From: Halalkalibacter oceani
Lineage (GTDB): Bacteria > Bacillota > Bacilli > Bacillales > Bacillaceae_D
Length of the DNA: 64,000 bases
Assembly (NCBI RefSeq): GCF_023715605.1
Contig: NZ_JAMBOL010000002.1
Location: 310,001-374,000, forward strand
Direction: 5' to 3'
Each line of letters begins with the position of its first letter. Position 1 is the first letter of the stretch. The translations under genes were made by a program, and so were the position numbers. Shown in pieces: positions 19,115-28,260 of the stretch. The notes under the pieces were generated by a model, which worked only from the letters and a program-made list of their open reading frames with translations, was not told where the DNA came from and searched no databases.

Positions 19115-20068
19115 ATGAATAACCCAGCACAGACAAGAAAACGTGGGCGCATCAATGTTGTGCTCAATCATAGAACGATCGACGCGAACGATCAAATTGA
19201 GCCGTTTTTTCAATCAAAAGAGGAAAGAGAGCAGCATGAAATTTTACTGAAATTTGAGCAGGAGCTAGGTCAGTATGTCGGGCTTGAGCAAGTAAAGCGG
19301 CTGATTAAGGAAATATACGCCTGGCTTTATATTAACCAATGCCGAAAAGAAAAAGGGTTAAAGACAAACAAGCAAGTGCTGCACATGATTTTTAAAGGAA
19401 ACCCTGGAACGGGTAAGACGACAGTTGCCCGGATTATCGCTTCTTTTCTCTTTGAAATGGAGGTGCTGACGAAAGGCCACTTTATTGAAGTAGAGCGGGC
19501 TGATCTTGTCGGGGAATACATCGGTCACACGGCGCAAAAAACCCGGGATGTCCTGAAAAAAGCCAACGGCGGGGTTCTGTTTATTGATGAAGCATATTCT
19601 CTCGCCAGGGGGGGCGAGAAGGACTTTGGCAAGGAAGCGATTGATACGTTAGTGAAAGCGATGGAGGATCATCAGCATGATTTCGTCCTGATTCTCGCCG
19701 GCTATTCGCGCGAGATGGACTACTTTCTTTCTTTAAATCCCGGACTGCCTTCCCGCTTTCCGATCGCGATTGACTTTCCGAATTATACGACAGACCAGCT
19801 GATGGAAATGGTGCACCGCATGCTGGAAGAGCGGGAGTATGAGCTGTCTAAGGACGGCGCTTATCACGTTAAGGAGCATTTGCGCAAAATTAGTCAGGAG
19901 CAGGAGCGAACGTTCAGTAACGGCCGCTATATTCGCAATATCATCGAGGAAGCGATACGCCTCCAGGCGGTGCGCTTATTGAGGGAACAGCGCTATGACC
20001 GGGAGGCGCTGACGCAAATTAAACGCGAGGATTTTCAATTTCATTCGTCTCATGTCAAGCTGACGTGA
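19115..20068 (+). CDS. spoVK: stage V sporulation protein K, AAA+ ATPase
   Basis: 317 residues (322 in Bacillus subtilis). A CbbX-type AAA+ ATPase needed for spore maturation in the mother cell. Walker A is GNPGTGKTTVAR, Walker B GGVLFIDEAYSLARGG, followed by sensor 1 (LILAGYSREM) and the arginine-finger region (LNPGLPSRFP). The start at ATG 19115 is set by GAAGGGGTGA (19101-19110). A mother-cell promoter is expected, but only a weak CGTATATT at about 19056 is visible. It follows the hfq region, as in Bacillus. Confidence 0.96.
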   Translation: MNNPAQTRKRGRINVVLNHRTIDANDQIEPFFQSKEEREQHEILLKFEQELGQYVGLEQVKRLIKEIYAWLYINQCRKEKGLKTNKQVLHMIFKGNPGTGKTTVARIIASFLFEMEVLTKGHFIEVERADLVGEYIGHTAQKTRDVLKKANGGVLFIDEAYSLARGGEKDFGKEAIDTLVKAMEDHQHDFVLILAGYSREMDYFLSLNPGLPSRFPIAIDFPNYTTDQLMEMVHRMLEEREYELSKDGAYHVKEHLRKISQEQERTFSNGRYIRNIIEEAIRLQAVRLLREQRYDREALTQIKREDFQFHSSHVKLT

Positions 20069-20082
20069 GGTGGCTGTTAAAG

Positions 20083-20118
20083 CAGGATTGCCGGAGAGCT
20101 GGCGGTCCTGTTTTTTTA
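20083..20118 (+). terminator. terminator after spoVK
   Basis: AGGATTGCCGG pairs with CTGGCGGTCCT, followed by TTTTTTT. Confidence 0.85.
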
Positions 20119-20230
20119 CATGGACAAGCATGACTTCCTGCCTGTTTTTGAATTCTTTCCTGAATGTCTACAGCGGTAAGCCAAGTTTTACATAGAAATA
20201 AAATATGGAAGCAAAAAGGGGTGAAAAGAA

Positions 20231-21244
20231 ATGAGCGAGGCACGAAAGGTGAAAATACTCGTCTTAATCAACAAGATTTGGGTTTATATAAAACACCGGC
20301 CGAAGATGGATATGATCCGCGCTCTCGAGAAATACGCCGATGTAAAGTACTGGCATGAAGAGGGAGATATCGAGGAAATTTTAGCCCGTTTGGATTTTCA
20401 GCCGGATTTTATTTTTCACTACGACATCGCTTGGAATTTCGGTTTAGCGCCAAAGATCACGGGCCTGGGACAAATCGATATCCCTAAAGGATGCTATGTG
20501 ATTGATGTTGATTGGAAACCGGAGGAGCGGCGGAACTATTTCGACGAAAACAAAGTCGATATTATTTTTTCCGCGACGAAGCACCCGTTTTTACACATGT
20601 TTCCCCAATACAGTGAGCGGCTTTGCTGGTGGCCGTGGGCAATCAATCCAGCTGTGATGAAGGATTGGAAAGAAAAGAAAGCTATTGATTCCTTATTAAT
20701 GGGGCTCGTTTATATCGAAGACAAAAGTCATTTGCCCGCTGACAAAGCTCCAAAAGCAATGCCTGTAAAGGGAAGATATGCGTTTCGTGATGCCGTATTT
20801 GAAAGAATGCGAACAGAACCAGGCTTTGTTTATCAGCCTCACCCGGGCCATCGAGTCGTCGCTTCATCAGGCGATGAGGAGATTTTGGTCAATGAACGCT
20901 ATGCGCGCGAATTAAATCGGGCCAAAATCTTTTATACATGTGGGAGCCGCAGCAGGGCAGGAGGAGTGGCGGTACTGAAGTTTTTTGAAGCGCTTGCCTG
21001 CAAAACATTACTATTGGCTGAAACGAATCAGGAAATTGCAGAGCTAGGTTTTGTCGATCAAGTTCATTATGTTGCCTGCACCGTCGATACATTTTATGAA
21101 AAAACCGAGTACTATTTAAAAAACGACGCAGAACGAAAGCGGATTAGTCAGGCAGGCTATGAATTTATTCACCGGCACCATACGATTGAGCAAAGAGCGA
21201 AACAGATGATTGAAGCGATTAAGGAAAAATGTCAAATCGGTTAA
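20231..21244 (+). CDS. CgeB-like spore glycosyltransferase
   Basis: 337 residues. Resembles the CgeB / glycosyl-transferase group 1 (PF13524-type) proteins: an N-terminal Rossmann half with FQPDFIFHYDIAWNFGLAPK and DVDWKPEERR, and a C-terminal half with GSRSRAGGVAVLKFFEALACKTLLLAE, where a sugar-nucleotide pocket and bad-monitor-type E-A-L-A segment are expected. It ends with the typical AGYEFIHRHHTIEQRAKQM. In Bacillus subtilis CgeB acts on the outermost spore layer. A ribosome site (AAGGGGTGAAAAG) precedes ATG 20231. It sits alone between spoVK and hflX, where Bacillus subtilis has no such gene, suggesting acquisition. Acceptor and sugar are unknown. Confidence 0.75.
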   Translation: MSEARKVKILVLINKIWVYIKHRPKMDMIRALEKYADVKYWHEEGDIEEILARLDFQPDFIFHYDIAWNFGLAPKITGLGQIDIPKGCYVIDVDWKPEERRNYFDENKVDIIFSATKHPFLHMFPQYSERLCWWPWAINPAVMKDWKEKKAIDSLLMGLVYIEDKSHLPADKAPKAMPVKGRYAFRDAVFERMRTEPGFVYQPHPGHRVVASSGDEEILVNERYARELNRAKIFYTCGSRSRAGGVAVLKFFEALACKTLLLAETNQEIAELGFVDQVHYVACTVDTFYEKTEYYLKNDAERKRISQAGYEFIHRHHTIEQRAKQMIEAIKEKCQIG

Positions 21245-21332
21245 TCAACTCGCCACTGCTCTCTCCTTCTGCTGCCGTTTCATGGTAAGATGAACAATGA
21301 TTGTCCATACTAAATGGAAGACTAGCTGAAGG

Positions 21333-22616
21333 ATGTGGAGTAGTGTGCAGGAAGTCCAGCAAAGGGAAACGGAAAAGGTTATTTTAGTCGGCTGTCAATT
21401 TACCGAGGATGATGACAGCTTTGCTCGTTCGTTGGATGAATTAGCAAGCCTCGTGAAAACAGCAAAGGGGACTGTCGTCGCGACCGTGACGCAAAAACGG
21501 CAGAAGGTCGAACCCTCCACTTACATTGGCCGGGGAAAGGTCGATGAAATTATCACATTAATTGAAGAAAAGCAGGCTGATACGATCGTCTTTAATGATG
21601 AACTGTCACCAAGTCAGGTGCGCAATATGCACGTTCGCACAAAGGTGACGATCATTGATCGCACGCAGTTAATTTTGGATATATTCGCCGCGCGGGCCCA
21701 ATCGAGAGAAGGGAAGCTGCAGGTTGAGCTGGCGCAGTTGTCGTATTTATTGCCACGCTTGGCTGGACAAGGGCTGGCCCTTTCACGGCAAGGTGGGGGG
21801 ATCGGCTCAAAAGGACCGGGGGAAACCCAATTAGAATCCGATCGCAGACATATCCGTCGCCGGATGGATGAGATCAAGCATCAGCTGGAAGCCGTCGTTG
21901 GTCATCGCCAGCGCTACCGCGAACGGCGAAAACAGAATGAGGTATTGCAAATCGCGATTGTCGGCTATACGAATGCCGGAAAGTCGACACTGTTAAACCG
22001 CCTGACAGCGGCGGATACACTGGAGGAAAATCAGCTTTTTGCGACGCTTGATCCAACGACAAGACAGTTTGTTTTGCCAAGCGGCCTGCAGGTGCTTTTA
22101 TCTGATACGGTCGGTTTTATCCAAGATCTGCCTACGACGCTTGTCGCCGCTTTTCGCTCAACATTGGAAGAGCTGCAGCACGCTCATTTGCTTCTGCATG
22201 TCGTCGACAGTTCCAATCCGGATTACCTCCAGCATGAGCGCACGGTGAGGACGTTAGTCGAAGAACTGGGGGCGGATAAGATTCCGCAGCTGTTGGTGTA
22301 TAATAAAGCCGACGAGCAAGTCGCGGATTTCTTTCCGACGCGAACAGAGGATTCGGTTGAGGTCAGCGCATTTGATCAGGAAGATGTGACTGAATTAAAG
22401 CATGTCATTGAAGAAAAGCTTGTTGAGCAGCTCATGCCTTATCGAGTTATGCTTTCTCCTGACGAGGGACGTTTACTTGCGCGCTGCAAACAGGAAACAT
22501 TGCGCAGTGTCCAGCAGTGGGATGAAGCGGAGGAGCGATACGAGGTAAGTGGCTATGTTAGCCAGCATACGGCATTAGGTCAAGAATTACGGAATCGGAT
22601 GAAAGATGAGGAATAA
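21333..22616 (+). CDS. hflX: ribosome-associated GTPase HflX
   Basis: 427 residues (YnbA in Bacillus subtilis). Binds 50S subunits and splits stalled ribosomes in other bacteria. The N-terminal HflX domain contains TYIGRGKVDEI and the glycine-rich GGIGSKGPGETQLE linker. The G domain has G1 GYTNAGKSTLL, G3 DTVGFI and G4 NKAD (LVYNKADEQ). The start is uncertain: ATG 21333 has no well-spaced ribosome site, and GTG 21345 is possible. ynbB starts six bases after the stop, so they form an operon as in Bacillus. Confidence 0.94.
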   Translation: MWSSVQEVQQRETEKVILVGCQFTEDDDSFARSLDELASLVKTAKGTVVATVTQKRQKVEPSTYIGRGKVDEIITLIEEKQADTIVFNDELSPSQVRNMHVRTKVTIIDRTQLILDIFAARAQSREGKLQVELAQLSYLLPRLAGQGLALSRQGGGIGSKGPGETQLESDRRHIRRRMDEIKHQLEAVVGHRQRYRERRKQNEVLQIAIVGYTNAGKSTLLNRLTAADTLEENQLFATLDPTTRQFVLPSGLQVLLSDTVGFIQDLPTTLVAAFRSTLEELQHAHLLLHVVDSSNPDYLQHERTVRTLVEELGADKIPQLLVYNKADEQVADFFPTRTEDSVEVSAFDQEDVTELKHVIEEKLVEQLMPYRVMLSPDEGRLLARCKQETLRSVQQWDEAEERYEVSGYVSQHTALGQELRNRMKDEE

Positions 22617-22622
22617 CAGAAC

Positions 22623-23885
22623 ATGTATAGTCAATTGCAACATCAAAAGCAGCTGAAAGAACTAACGGAAACGATTGAAAGAAACATTCATGCCCACCAT
22701 CAGGAAATAGAAGCCATCGCCTGTGAAAATCAGGCAAAAGTGATGCGTTCTTTTCGCGAACATCAAGTCGCTGATTTTCATTTTACTCCGTCAACCGGAT
22801 ACGGGTATGATGATAGCGGGCGTGATACGCTTGAGGCGATTTATGCAGATGTATTTGGAGGCGAGGCGGCGCTTGTCCGCCCGCAGATTATTTCAGGGAC
22901 GCATGCGATTGCGACGGCTTTATTTGGACTATTGCGGCCGGGGGACGAGCTTTTGTATATTACAGGAAAGCCGTATGACACGCTGGAGGAAATCGTCGGC
23001 ATTCGCGGAAACGGAAAAGGCTCGCTCAAGGATTTTCAAATTGAGTATGACGCGATTCCATTACTGGAGTCCGGCTGGATCGACGAACAACGAATTAAAG
23101 AAGCACTAAGCAACAAAACGAAGGTCATCGGCATTCAGCGTTCAAAAGGCTACGGCAACCGCCCCTCTTTTACGATCAGCCAAATCGAACAGATGATCAG
23201 CTTTATTCGCAGCTTAAAGAAAGACGCGATTATTTTCGTTGATAATTGCTACGGCGAATTTGTTGAAATGAAGGAGCCGTGTGATGTTGGCGCTGACATT
23301 ATCGCCGGCTCGCTTATTAAAAATCCAGGCGGTGGCATCGTAAAGACAGGAGGCTACCTCGTTGGCAAGCAGGAGCTGATCGAGCTTGCTTCTTATCGAC
23401 TCGCGGCTCCGGGAATTGGCGCGGAAGGCGGGGCGAGTTTGTACAGTTTGCTTGAGATGTACCAGGGCTTTTTCCTTGCGCCCCATGTCGTCTCGCAAGC
23501 GGTAAAAGGCGCTGTTTTCACCGCTGCGGCATTAGAAGCGCTTGGGATGGAAACGACACCGAGCTGGCAAACAAGGCGGACCGACCTGATTCAATCGGTC
23601 ACCTTTCCAACAGCGGAAAAAATGATTACATTCTGTCAGGCAATCCAGGCCGCTTCGCCCGTAAACGCCCACGTCTCGCCGCAGCCAAGTCCGATGCCGG
23701 GTTATCAGGACAAGGTCATTATGGCGGCCGGGACCTTTATTCAAGGAGCGAGCATTGAACTGACTGCGGACGGCCCGATCCGCCCTCCATATGTCGCGTA
23801 CATACAAGGCGGGCTGACGTATGAGCATGTAAAAATTGCCGTACTGCAGGCGATTGATTCGATAATCGAACATGAAATCGACTAG
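22623..23885 (+). CDS. ynbB: PLP-dependent methionine gamma-lyase-like protein YnbB
   Basis: 420 residues, the YnbB / aluminium-resistance family of fold-type I PLP enzymes. It shows STGYGYDDSGRDTLE, the cofactor aspartate region (IIFVDNCYGEFVE) and the Schiff-base lysine in GSLIKNPGGGIVKTGGY. Family members are annotated as cystathionine or methionine lyases, but the physiological substrate is not established from sequence. It sits between hflX and glnR, the same order as in Bacillus subtilis, and is likely co-transcribed with hflX. Confidence 0.93.
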   Translation: MYSQLQHQKQLKELTETIERNIHAHHQEIEAIACENQAKVMRSFREHQVADFHFTPSTGYGYDDSGRDTLEAIYADVFGGEAALVRPQIISGTHAIATALFGLLRPGDELLYITGKPYDTLEEIVGIRGNGKGSLKDFQIEYDAIPLLESGWIDEQRIKEALSNKTKVIGIQRSKGYGNRPSFTISQIEQMISFIRSLKKDAIIFVDNCYGEFVEMKEPCDVGADIIAGSLIKNPGGGIVKTGGYLVGKQELIELASYRLAAPGIGAEGGASLYSLLEMYQGFFLAPHVVSQAVKGAVFTAAALEALGMETTPSWQTRRTDLIQSVTFPTAEKMITFCQAIQAASPVNAHVSPQPSPMPGYQDKVIMAAGTFIQGASIELTADGPIRPPYVAYIQGGLTYEHVKIAVLQAIDSIIEHEID

Positions 23886-23919
23886 CAGGCGTCGTCTTAT
23901 GTAAAGAATGGCAATTTGA

Positions 23920-23936
23920 TGTCAACTAACCTGACA
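23920..23936. promoter_or_regulatory. GlnR/TnrA operator 1
   Basis: TGTCA-N7-TGACA at 23920-23936 is a perfect match to the TGTNA-N7-TNACA consensus of GlnR and TnrA. It lies just upstream of the glnR -35 box, where the first of the two autoregulatory sites lies in Bacillus subtilis. Confidence 0.85.
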
Positions 23937-23940
23937 TCTG

Positions 23941-23969
23941 TTGACACGGTATTTGACATCTAGTAGAAT
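23941..23969 (+). promoter_or_regulatory. glnR promoter with GlnR operator 2
   Basis: TTGACA (23941-23946), a 17-base spacer and TAGAAT (23964-23969). A second GlnR-type site, TGACA-N7-TGACA (23942-23958), has one mismatch to consensus and overlaps the -35 and spacer, so binding would block RNA polymerase. The two operators are centred 22 bases apart, about two helical turns. Confidence 0.8.
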
Positions 23970-23997
23970 AAAATAGAGAGCGAAGGAGGTTGCTGAC

Positions 23998-24393
23998 ATG
24001 AACGATAAAGTTCGTCGAAATATGCCTTTGTTTCCAATTGGAATTGTCATGCAGTTAACAGAATTAACAGCCAGACAGATTCGTTATTATGAACAGCACG
24101 GTCTCGTCGCACCGGCAAGAACGAAGGGAAACCAGCGTTTGTTTTCCTTTTACGATGTTGATAGATTGTTAGAAATTAAAGCTTTAATTGAACAAGGTGT
24201 CAATATTTCCGGGGTGAAGCAGGTTATCCAGATGAAGCAGCAGGCGCAGAACCATGCTGAATCGGAAAAGAAAACAGATAAAAGCATGAGCGACCGCGAG
24301 CTGAGAAAGCATCTGAAGAATGAGCTTGTCATGGCCGGCCGAATGGGACGTGCTTCCATTATCCAAGGTCAGCTGTCGCGTTTCTTTCATTAA
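23998..24393 (+). CDS. glnR: glutamine synthetase repressor GlnR
   Basis: 131 residues. A MerR-family repressor that, with feedback-inhibited glutamine synthetase, represses glnRA and other nitrogen genes. The N-terminal winged helix is clear ([21 protein letters not shown]), followed by a helical dimer segment and the charged C-terminal tail that glutamine synthetase relieves. AAGGAGG precedes the ATG, and the promoter contains two GlnR boxes, showing autoregulation. A 300-base gap separates it from glnA, unlike the short gap in Bacillus subtilis. Confidence 0.97.
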   Translation: MNDKVRRNMPLFPIGIVMQLTELTARQIRYYEQHGLVAPARTKGNQRLFSFYDVDRLLEIKALIEQGVNISGVKQVIQMKQQAQNHAESEKKTDKSMSDRELRKHLKNELVMAGRMGRASIIQGQLSRFFH

Positions 24394-24693
24394 TTAAAAA
24401 GTTAAAAATAATTAAATAAATTAAATTAAATAAGATAATCCAAAAGCTAATTTAATTAAAGAAATAAATAGGGAAAATAGAAAGATCATAAGTTGCTTGG
24501 AATCGAGAAAATACTAAAAAGGGCTTTTTGATGCTAAGTCTGTGTGTGGATTTTAATTCAAGGCAAGAAATCACATTGTTTTCATGATTAACAAAGTAAA
24601 AATAATTGTTTGAACAGATTAAGAAAAAACAACGCCTTTTTAGCGAAGCGCTTGTTTTTCTAAATAAATGATTTTGAAAGGGGATTACATAGG
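24394..24693. promoter_or_regulatory. AT-rich 300-base glnR-glnA gap with possible GlnR/TnrA site
   Basis: This stretch is much more AT-rich than its surroundings and has no gene. TGTTT-N7-TAACA at 24577-24593 fits the GlnR/TnrA consensus with one mismatch. No T-tailed hairpin of normal strength separates the genes, so read-through from glnR remains possible, but glnA may also have its own promoter here. Confidence 0.35.
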
Positions 24694-26043
24694 ATGGCAA
24701 AGTATACGCAAGACGACATTATGCGCATTGCAAATGAAGAAAACGTCCGCTTTATTCGTCTTCAATTTACCGACTTACTAGGAATCATTAAAAACGTAGA
24801 GATACCGGTTGATCAATTGCCAAAGGCGCTTGACAACAAAATGATGTTTGACGGTTCTTCGATTGAAGGGTTTGTTCGTATCGAGGAGTCAGATATGTAT
24901 TTGTACCCGGATTTAGACACATGGGTCATCTTCCCTTGGACACCGGAAAAAGGGAAAGTAGCCCGTCTTATTTGTGACATTTATCAGCCTGGTAAACCAG
25001 GTGAAGAGCCAACTCCGTTTGAAGGAGATCCGCGCGGTATCCTTAAGCGGGTGCTGAACGAAGCGAAGCAGCTTGGTTTCACCGCGTTCAACATCGGGCC
25101 TGAGCCGGAATTTTTCCTTTTCAAAAATGATGAAAAGGGTGAGCCGACACTTGAACTGAACGACAAAGGCGGTTACTTTGACCTTGCACCAACTGACTTA
25201 GGTGAAAACTGCCGTCGTGATATCGTGCTTGAGCTTGAAGACATGGGCTTTGACATCGAAGCTTCCCACCATGAGGTAGCACCTGGCCAGCACGAAATTG
25301 ACTTTAAATATGCAGATGCGGTTACAGCTTGTGACAACATCCAGACGTTTAAGCTCGTTGTTAAGACGATTGCCCGCAAGCATGGTCTTCACGCGACATT
25401 CATGCCAAAGCCATTATTCGGCGTGAACGGATCAGGAATGCATTGTAACATGTCACTGTTCGACAAAGACGGAAATGTGTTCTTTGACGAATCAACAGAC
25501 AGTCAGCTTAGCGAAACAGCGATGCAATTTCTAGGCGGAATTCTTAAGCACGCGGAAGCTTTCACCGCGCTTACGAATCCAATCGTCAACTCATACAAGC
25601 GTCTTGTTCCAGGCTACGAAGCACCTGTCTATGTAGCATGGTCAATGCGCAACCGCAGTCCGCTTGTCCGGATTCCATCTTCACGCGGCGTAAGTACACG
25701 TATTGAAGTGCGCAGCCCGGACCCTGCGGCTAACCCTTATCTCGCAATGGCAGCAATGCTTGCAGCTGGTCTTGACGGCATTAAGAAGAAATTAACGCCA
25801 CCACCGGCAACAGACCGCAACATCTACGTGATGAGCAAGGAAGAACGCATCGAAGAAGGAATTAACGATCTTCCAGCTACTCTGAAAGAAGCGGTTGACA
25901 AGCTGATCAGCGACGAAGTGCTTGTTGAAGCTCTCGGCGAGCACGCAGTTGAGCACTTTGTGGAAGCAAAAGAAATCGAATGGGATATGTTCCGCACCCA
26001 GGTTCACCCTTGGGAGAGAGATCAATACCTGCAAAACTACTAA
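24694..26043 (+). CDS. glnA: glutamine synthetase, type I-alpha
   Basis: 449 residues, equal in length to the feedback-inhibited Bacillus enzymes (I-alpha), which lack the adenylylation site of longer enzymes. Makes glutamine from glutamate, ammonia and ATP and signals nitrogen state to GlnR and TnrA. Visible: [43 protein letters not shown], the [21 protein letters not shown]/glutamate region, and [16 protein letters not shown] precedes the ATG. Gene order and operators support the glnRA unit. Confidence 0.98.
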   Translation: MAKYTQDDIMRIANEENVRFIRLQFTDLLGIIKNVEIPVDQLPKALDNKMMFDGSSIEGFVRIEESDMYLYPDLDTWVIFPWTPEKGKVARLICDIYQPGKPGEEPTPFEGDPRGILKRVLNEAKQLGFTAFNIGPEPEFFLFKNDEKGEPTLELNDKGGYFDLAPTDLGENCRRDIVLELEDMGFDIEASHHEVAPGQHEIDFKYADAVTACDNIQTFKLVVKTIARKHGLHATFMPKPLFGVNGSGMHCNMSLFDKDGNVFFDESTDSQLSETAMQFLGGILKHAEAFTALTNPIVNSYKRLVPGYEAPVYVAWSMRNRSPLVRIPSSRGVSTRIEVRSPDPAANPYLAMAAMLAAGLDGIKKKLTPPPATDRNIYVMSKEERIEEGINDLPATLKEAVDKLISDEVLVEALGEHAVEHFVEAKEIEWDMFRTQVHPWERDQYLQNY

Positions 26044-26050
26044 GATACAG

Positions 26051-26085
26051 AACCCTTGACGCTGTTGGCGTTGAGGGTTTTTATA
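26051..26085 (+). terminator. terminator after glnA
   Basis: AACCCTTGACGC pairs with GCGTTGAGGGTT, followed by TTTTATATTTT. Confidence 0.85.
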
Positions 26086-26095
26086 TTTTGGCTCT

Positions 26096-26281
26096 TTACT
26101 TGGATGGCGTTAGAGTGATGTCCGTTAAATGTCCGTTTGACACCTGAAATCGTGCTAATATGGTAGTAAACACATTACTGGTGAGGTTGATTTGCGTATT
26201 TCGTTGATGAGGACTTGCCTTTACCCTAATAAGTATCCATCCTTCTTTCTCGATCTGAGATGATGACGAGTACGATTTCAT
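26096..26281 (-). CDS. small protein, unknown, with strong ribosome site
   Basis: 61 residues from the ATG at 26281 on the minus strand. A good Shine-Dalgarno (GAAAGGTGA) lies seven bases upstream, and a TATAAT (26318-26323 on the minus strand) sits at promoter distance, but the -35 is weak. The product begins MKSYSSSSQ and has mixed beta-type composition with no membrane segment. I do not recognise the family. It lies in the low-GC gap between glnA and the first ger operon. Confidence 0.4.
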   Translation of the reverse strand: MKSYSSSSQIEKEGWILIRVKASPHQRNTQINLTSNVFTTILARFQVSNGHLTDITLTPSK

Positions 26282-26367
26282 TATGTTCACCTTTCTACTT
26301 CTATTACAGCACGTGTTATTATACGTGTAAAAGCGTGCTACAAGCACGAACGAATCTTAAGACGTAA

Positions 26368-26404
26368 AAAGCACCTTTCACATTTTATGTGCGAGGTGCT
26401 TTTA
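26368..26404. terminator. hairpin in the glnA-ger gap
   Basis: AAAGCACCT pairs with AGGTGCTTT, with an inner TTCACAT/ATGTGCG-like extension. It has A-rich and T-rich flanks, so it could act in both directions. Between 26405 and 26590 I see only very short frames. Confidence 0.6.
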
Positions 26405-26607
26405 ATAATTATATTTATTTTTTTAGGATGGATTGTTATGAAACCCTATGCTAAAAAATTTCGTAGATCAGTTGATGACAAAGTATAAAGTTCAGCCTGC
26501 CTTTGGCTCGTTAAACACGGCCTTCATTGAATGGACTGCCCACTTTCATTTCTTCGACTCGAAGGCATGCAGCGGATTGGCGGAATATCTATAAGGAGAG
26601 AACATGG

Positions 26608-26691
26608 ATGATTGATTTTATTTTGTCGAATATCATCTTTATCATTGTAGGAATACTAGTAATAATCGTTGTTTTAAGAAGAAGGAAGTAA
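26608..26691 (+). CDS. 27-residue single-span membrane peptide
   Basis: The product starts MIDFILSNIIF and is an almost wholly hydrophobic helix ending in the basic tail LRRRK, as in small bacterial membrane proteins and type I toxins. A perfect AAGGAGAG (26593-26600) precedes ATG 26608. An ATG at 26604 in another frame stops after three codons. A terminator follows at 26765. No antisense RNA or antitoxin is evident, so the toxin idea is only one option; a small sporulation membrane peptide is another. Confidence 0.5.
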   Translation: MIDFILSNIIFIIVGILVIIVVLRRRK

Positions 26692-26764
26692 GCGAGTGTT
26701 GAAGGGGAAAGGGATTTAAAATAGAACAGCTTATTGCAAAGCATTATGGCTGACAAACTGGAAG

Positions 26765-26796
26765 AAAAAGTGCTCAAAGATGAGTGCTTTTTCTTT
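26765..26796 (+). terminator. terminator after the small membrane peptide
   Basis: AAAAAGTGCTC pairs with GAGTGCTTTTT around a six-base loop, followed by TTTTTCTTT. It separates the small peptide gene from the ger operon. Confidence 0.8.
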
Positions 26797-26916
26797 ACGC
26801 CTAATTTCTCCCTTAAACAGAAATACGCCAAGACACTAGATCAAGTTTGGTTAAAAGAGTATATTCCGCAAAATGGGAAATGTTAAATAATAGCCAATAA
26901 ATCAAGGAAGGTTCCC

Positions 26917-28260
26917 ATGGACAAACAAGAGTCAATTAAGAAGAGTAAAGAGAAGATCACTGAGACATTCGCTGACGCCTTTGATGTCGTTTCGCGCAGC
27001 ATGCAGGCAGGGGATGCGAAAGCGCATTTGCTTTATATAAAAAGCTTGTGTGAAGAGTCTGCGCTAAAGCAATTTATCATGATTCCGATGTTTGAAACAA
27101 AAACGAAGTCTGACTATGAAACATATCTCCGTTCGTTTCCGGATAGCCTGGAGACAGATGATGTGGAGCTTATGATTCAAAGGGTTGTGGAAGGGCATAT
27201 TATTGTCTTTTTAGACGAGACGATCTTTCTGGTCGACCTGAAAAATGTTGAGGCGAGTCCGATTACCGATACGCAGTTGGAGCCGATTATTCAAGGGCCG
27301 CAGGATGCGTTTAATGAAAAGCTGATTACGAACTTGAACTTGATTCGCAACCGCTATCATTCTGTTCATTTGCAGGTTGATGTGCAAAAGATCGGAAAGC
27401 GGGCGCCATCTGATATCGCAGTTTTATATGATCACCAGCTCGTTGATAAAAAACTGCTGGCGCACGTAAAAGAAAAGCTTTCCCGAATGGATGTCGATAT
27501 GTTGCAATCGATCACCCAATTGCATAAATATTTGATCGATTATAAATGGAGCATCCTGCCGACCTTAGTGATAACCGAGCGGCCTGACCGCGTCGTGAAA
27601 AATCTGGCGGAAGGGAAAATCATCCTTCTTGATGAAAACAGTCCGACGGCGATGATTATTCCGTCGATTCTGTTCGATTTTTTGTCATCGATGGATGATC
27701 ACTACCAGCAGCTGGCCGTTCGCTTGTTTTTAACGTCGTTGCGTTATCTTGCTTTTTTGATCAGTACGTTTTTGCCGGGGCTCTACATTTTATTTGTGGC
27801 GTATAATCCTGAAATTACCCGCATTCAACTGACGTTGACGATCGCCGGAACGAGGCTGCCGGTTCCTTACCCGGCGATTGTTGAGATTCTTTTCATGTTA
27901 CTTATTCTTGAGTTTCTGATTGAAGCGAGTGCGAGACTGCCACGTACGATTGGTGATGCGGCTCCGACGGTTGGGGGGCTCATATTAGGGCAGGCAGCGT
28001 CTGAGGCCGGGCTTGTCAGCAATATTATGATTATTATTGTATCGGCGATTGCGATTTCGAGCTTTGTGATGCCGGTCAATGCGCTCGGTTTTTCGGTACG
28101 GATGATTAAATATTTCGTGATGGCGCTCACTTTTTTCTTCGGTTATATCGGGTTTATGATCAGCGTGCTCGGGCTGATTTTGTTTTTTGCCAATCATAGA
28201 AGTTTTGGGAAGCCGTTTTTTAAACTGTGGAACAAGGAGAAAGAGGTGCCTACTACTTGA
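26917..28260 (+). CDS. GerA-family germinant receptor, A subunit (operon 1)
   Basis: 447 residues. The A subunit of an inner-membrane spore germinant receptor. The soluble N-terminal half includes the family marker QGPQDAFNEKLITNLNLIR. The C-terminal half has four to five membrane spans, with AARLPRTIGDAAPT-like and GQAASEAGLVSN segments typical of GerA. AAGGAAGG precedes ATG 26917. Genes for B and C subunits follow with overlaps, giving an A-B-C operon. The germinant cannot be read from sequence. Confidence 0.95.
   Translation: MDKQESIKKSKEKITETFADAFDVVSRSMQAGDAKAHLLYIKSLCEESALKQFIMIPMFETKTKSDYETYLRSFPDSLETDDVELMIQRVVEGHIIVFLDETIFLVDLKNVEASPITDTQLEPIIQGPQDAFNEKLITNLNLIRNRYHSVHLQVDVQKIGKRAPSDIAVLYDHQLVDKKLLAHVKEKLSRMDVDMLQSITQLHKYLIDYKWSILPTLVITERPDRVVKNLAEGKIILLDENSPTAMIIPSILFDFLSSMDDHYQQLAVRLFLTSLRYLAFLISTFLPGLYILFVAYNPEITRIQLTLTIAGTRLPVPYPAIVEILFMLLILEFLIEASARLPRTIGDAAPTVGGLILGQAASEAGLVSNIMIIIVSAIAISSFVMPVNALGFSVRMIKYFVMALTFFFGYIGFMISVLGLILFFANHRSFGKPFFKLWNKEKEVPTT

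Noticed and set aside
28227-28256. Longer N-terminus for the B subunit of ger operon 1 (GTG 28227)
   Set aside because: No ribosome site; TTG 28257 has AGAGGTG at proper distance and the usual stop-start overlap.
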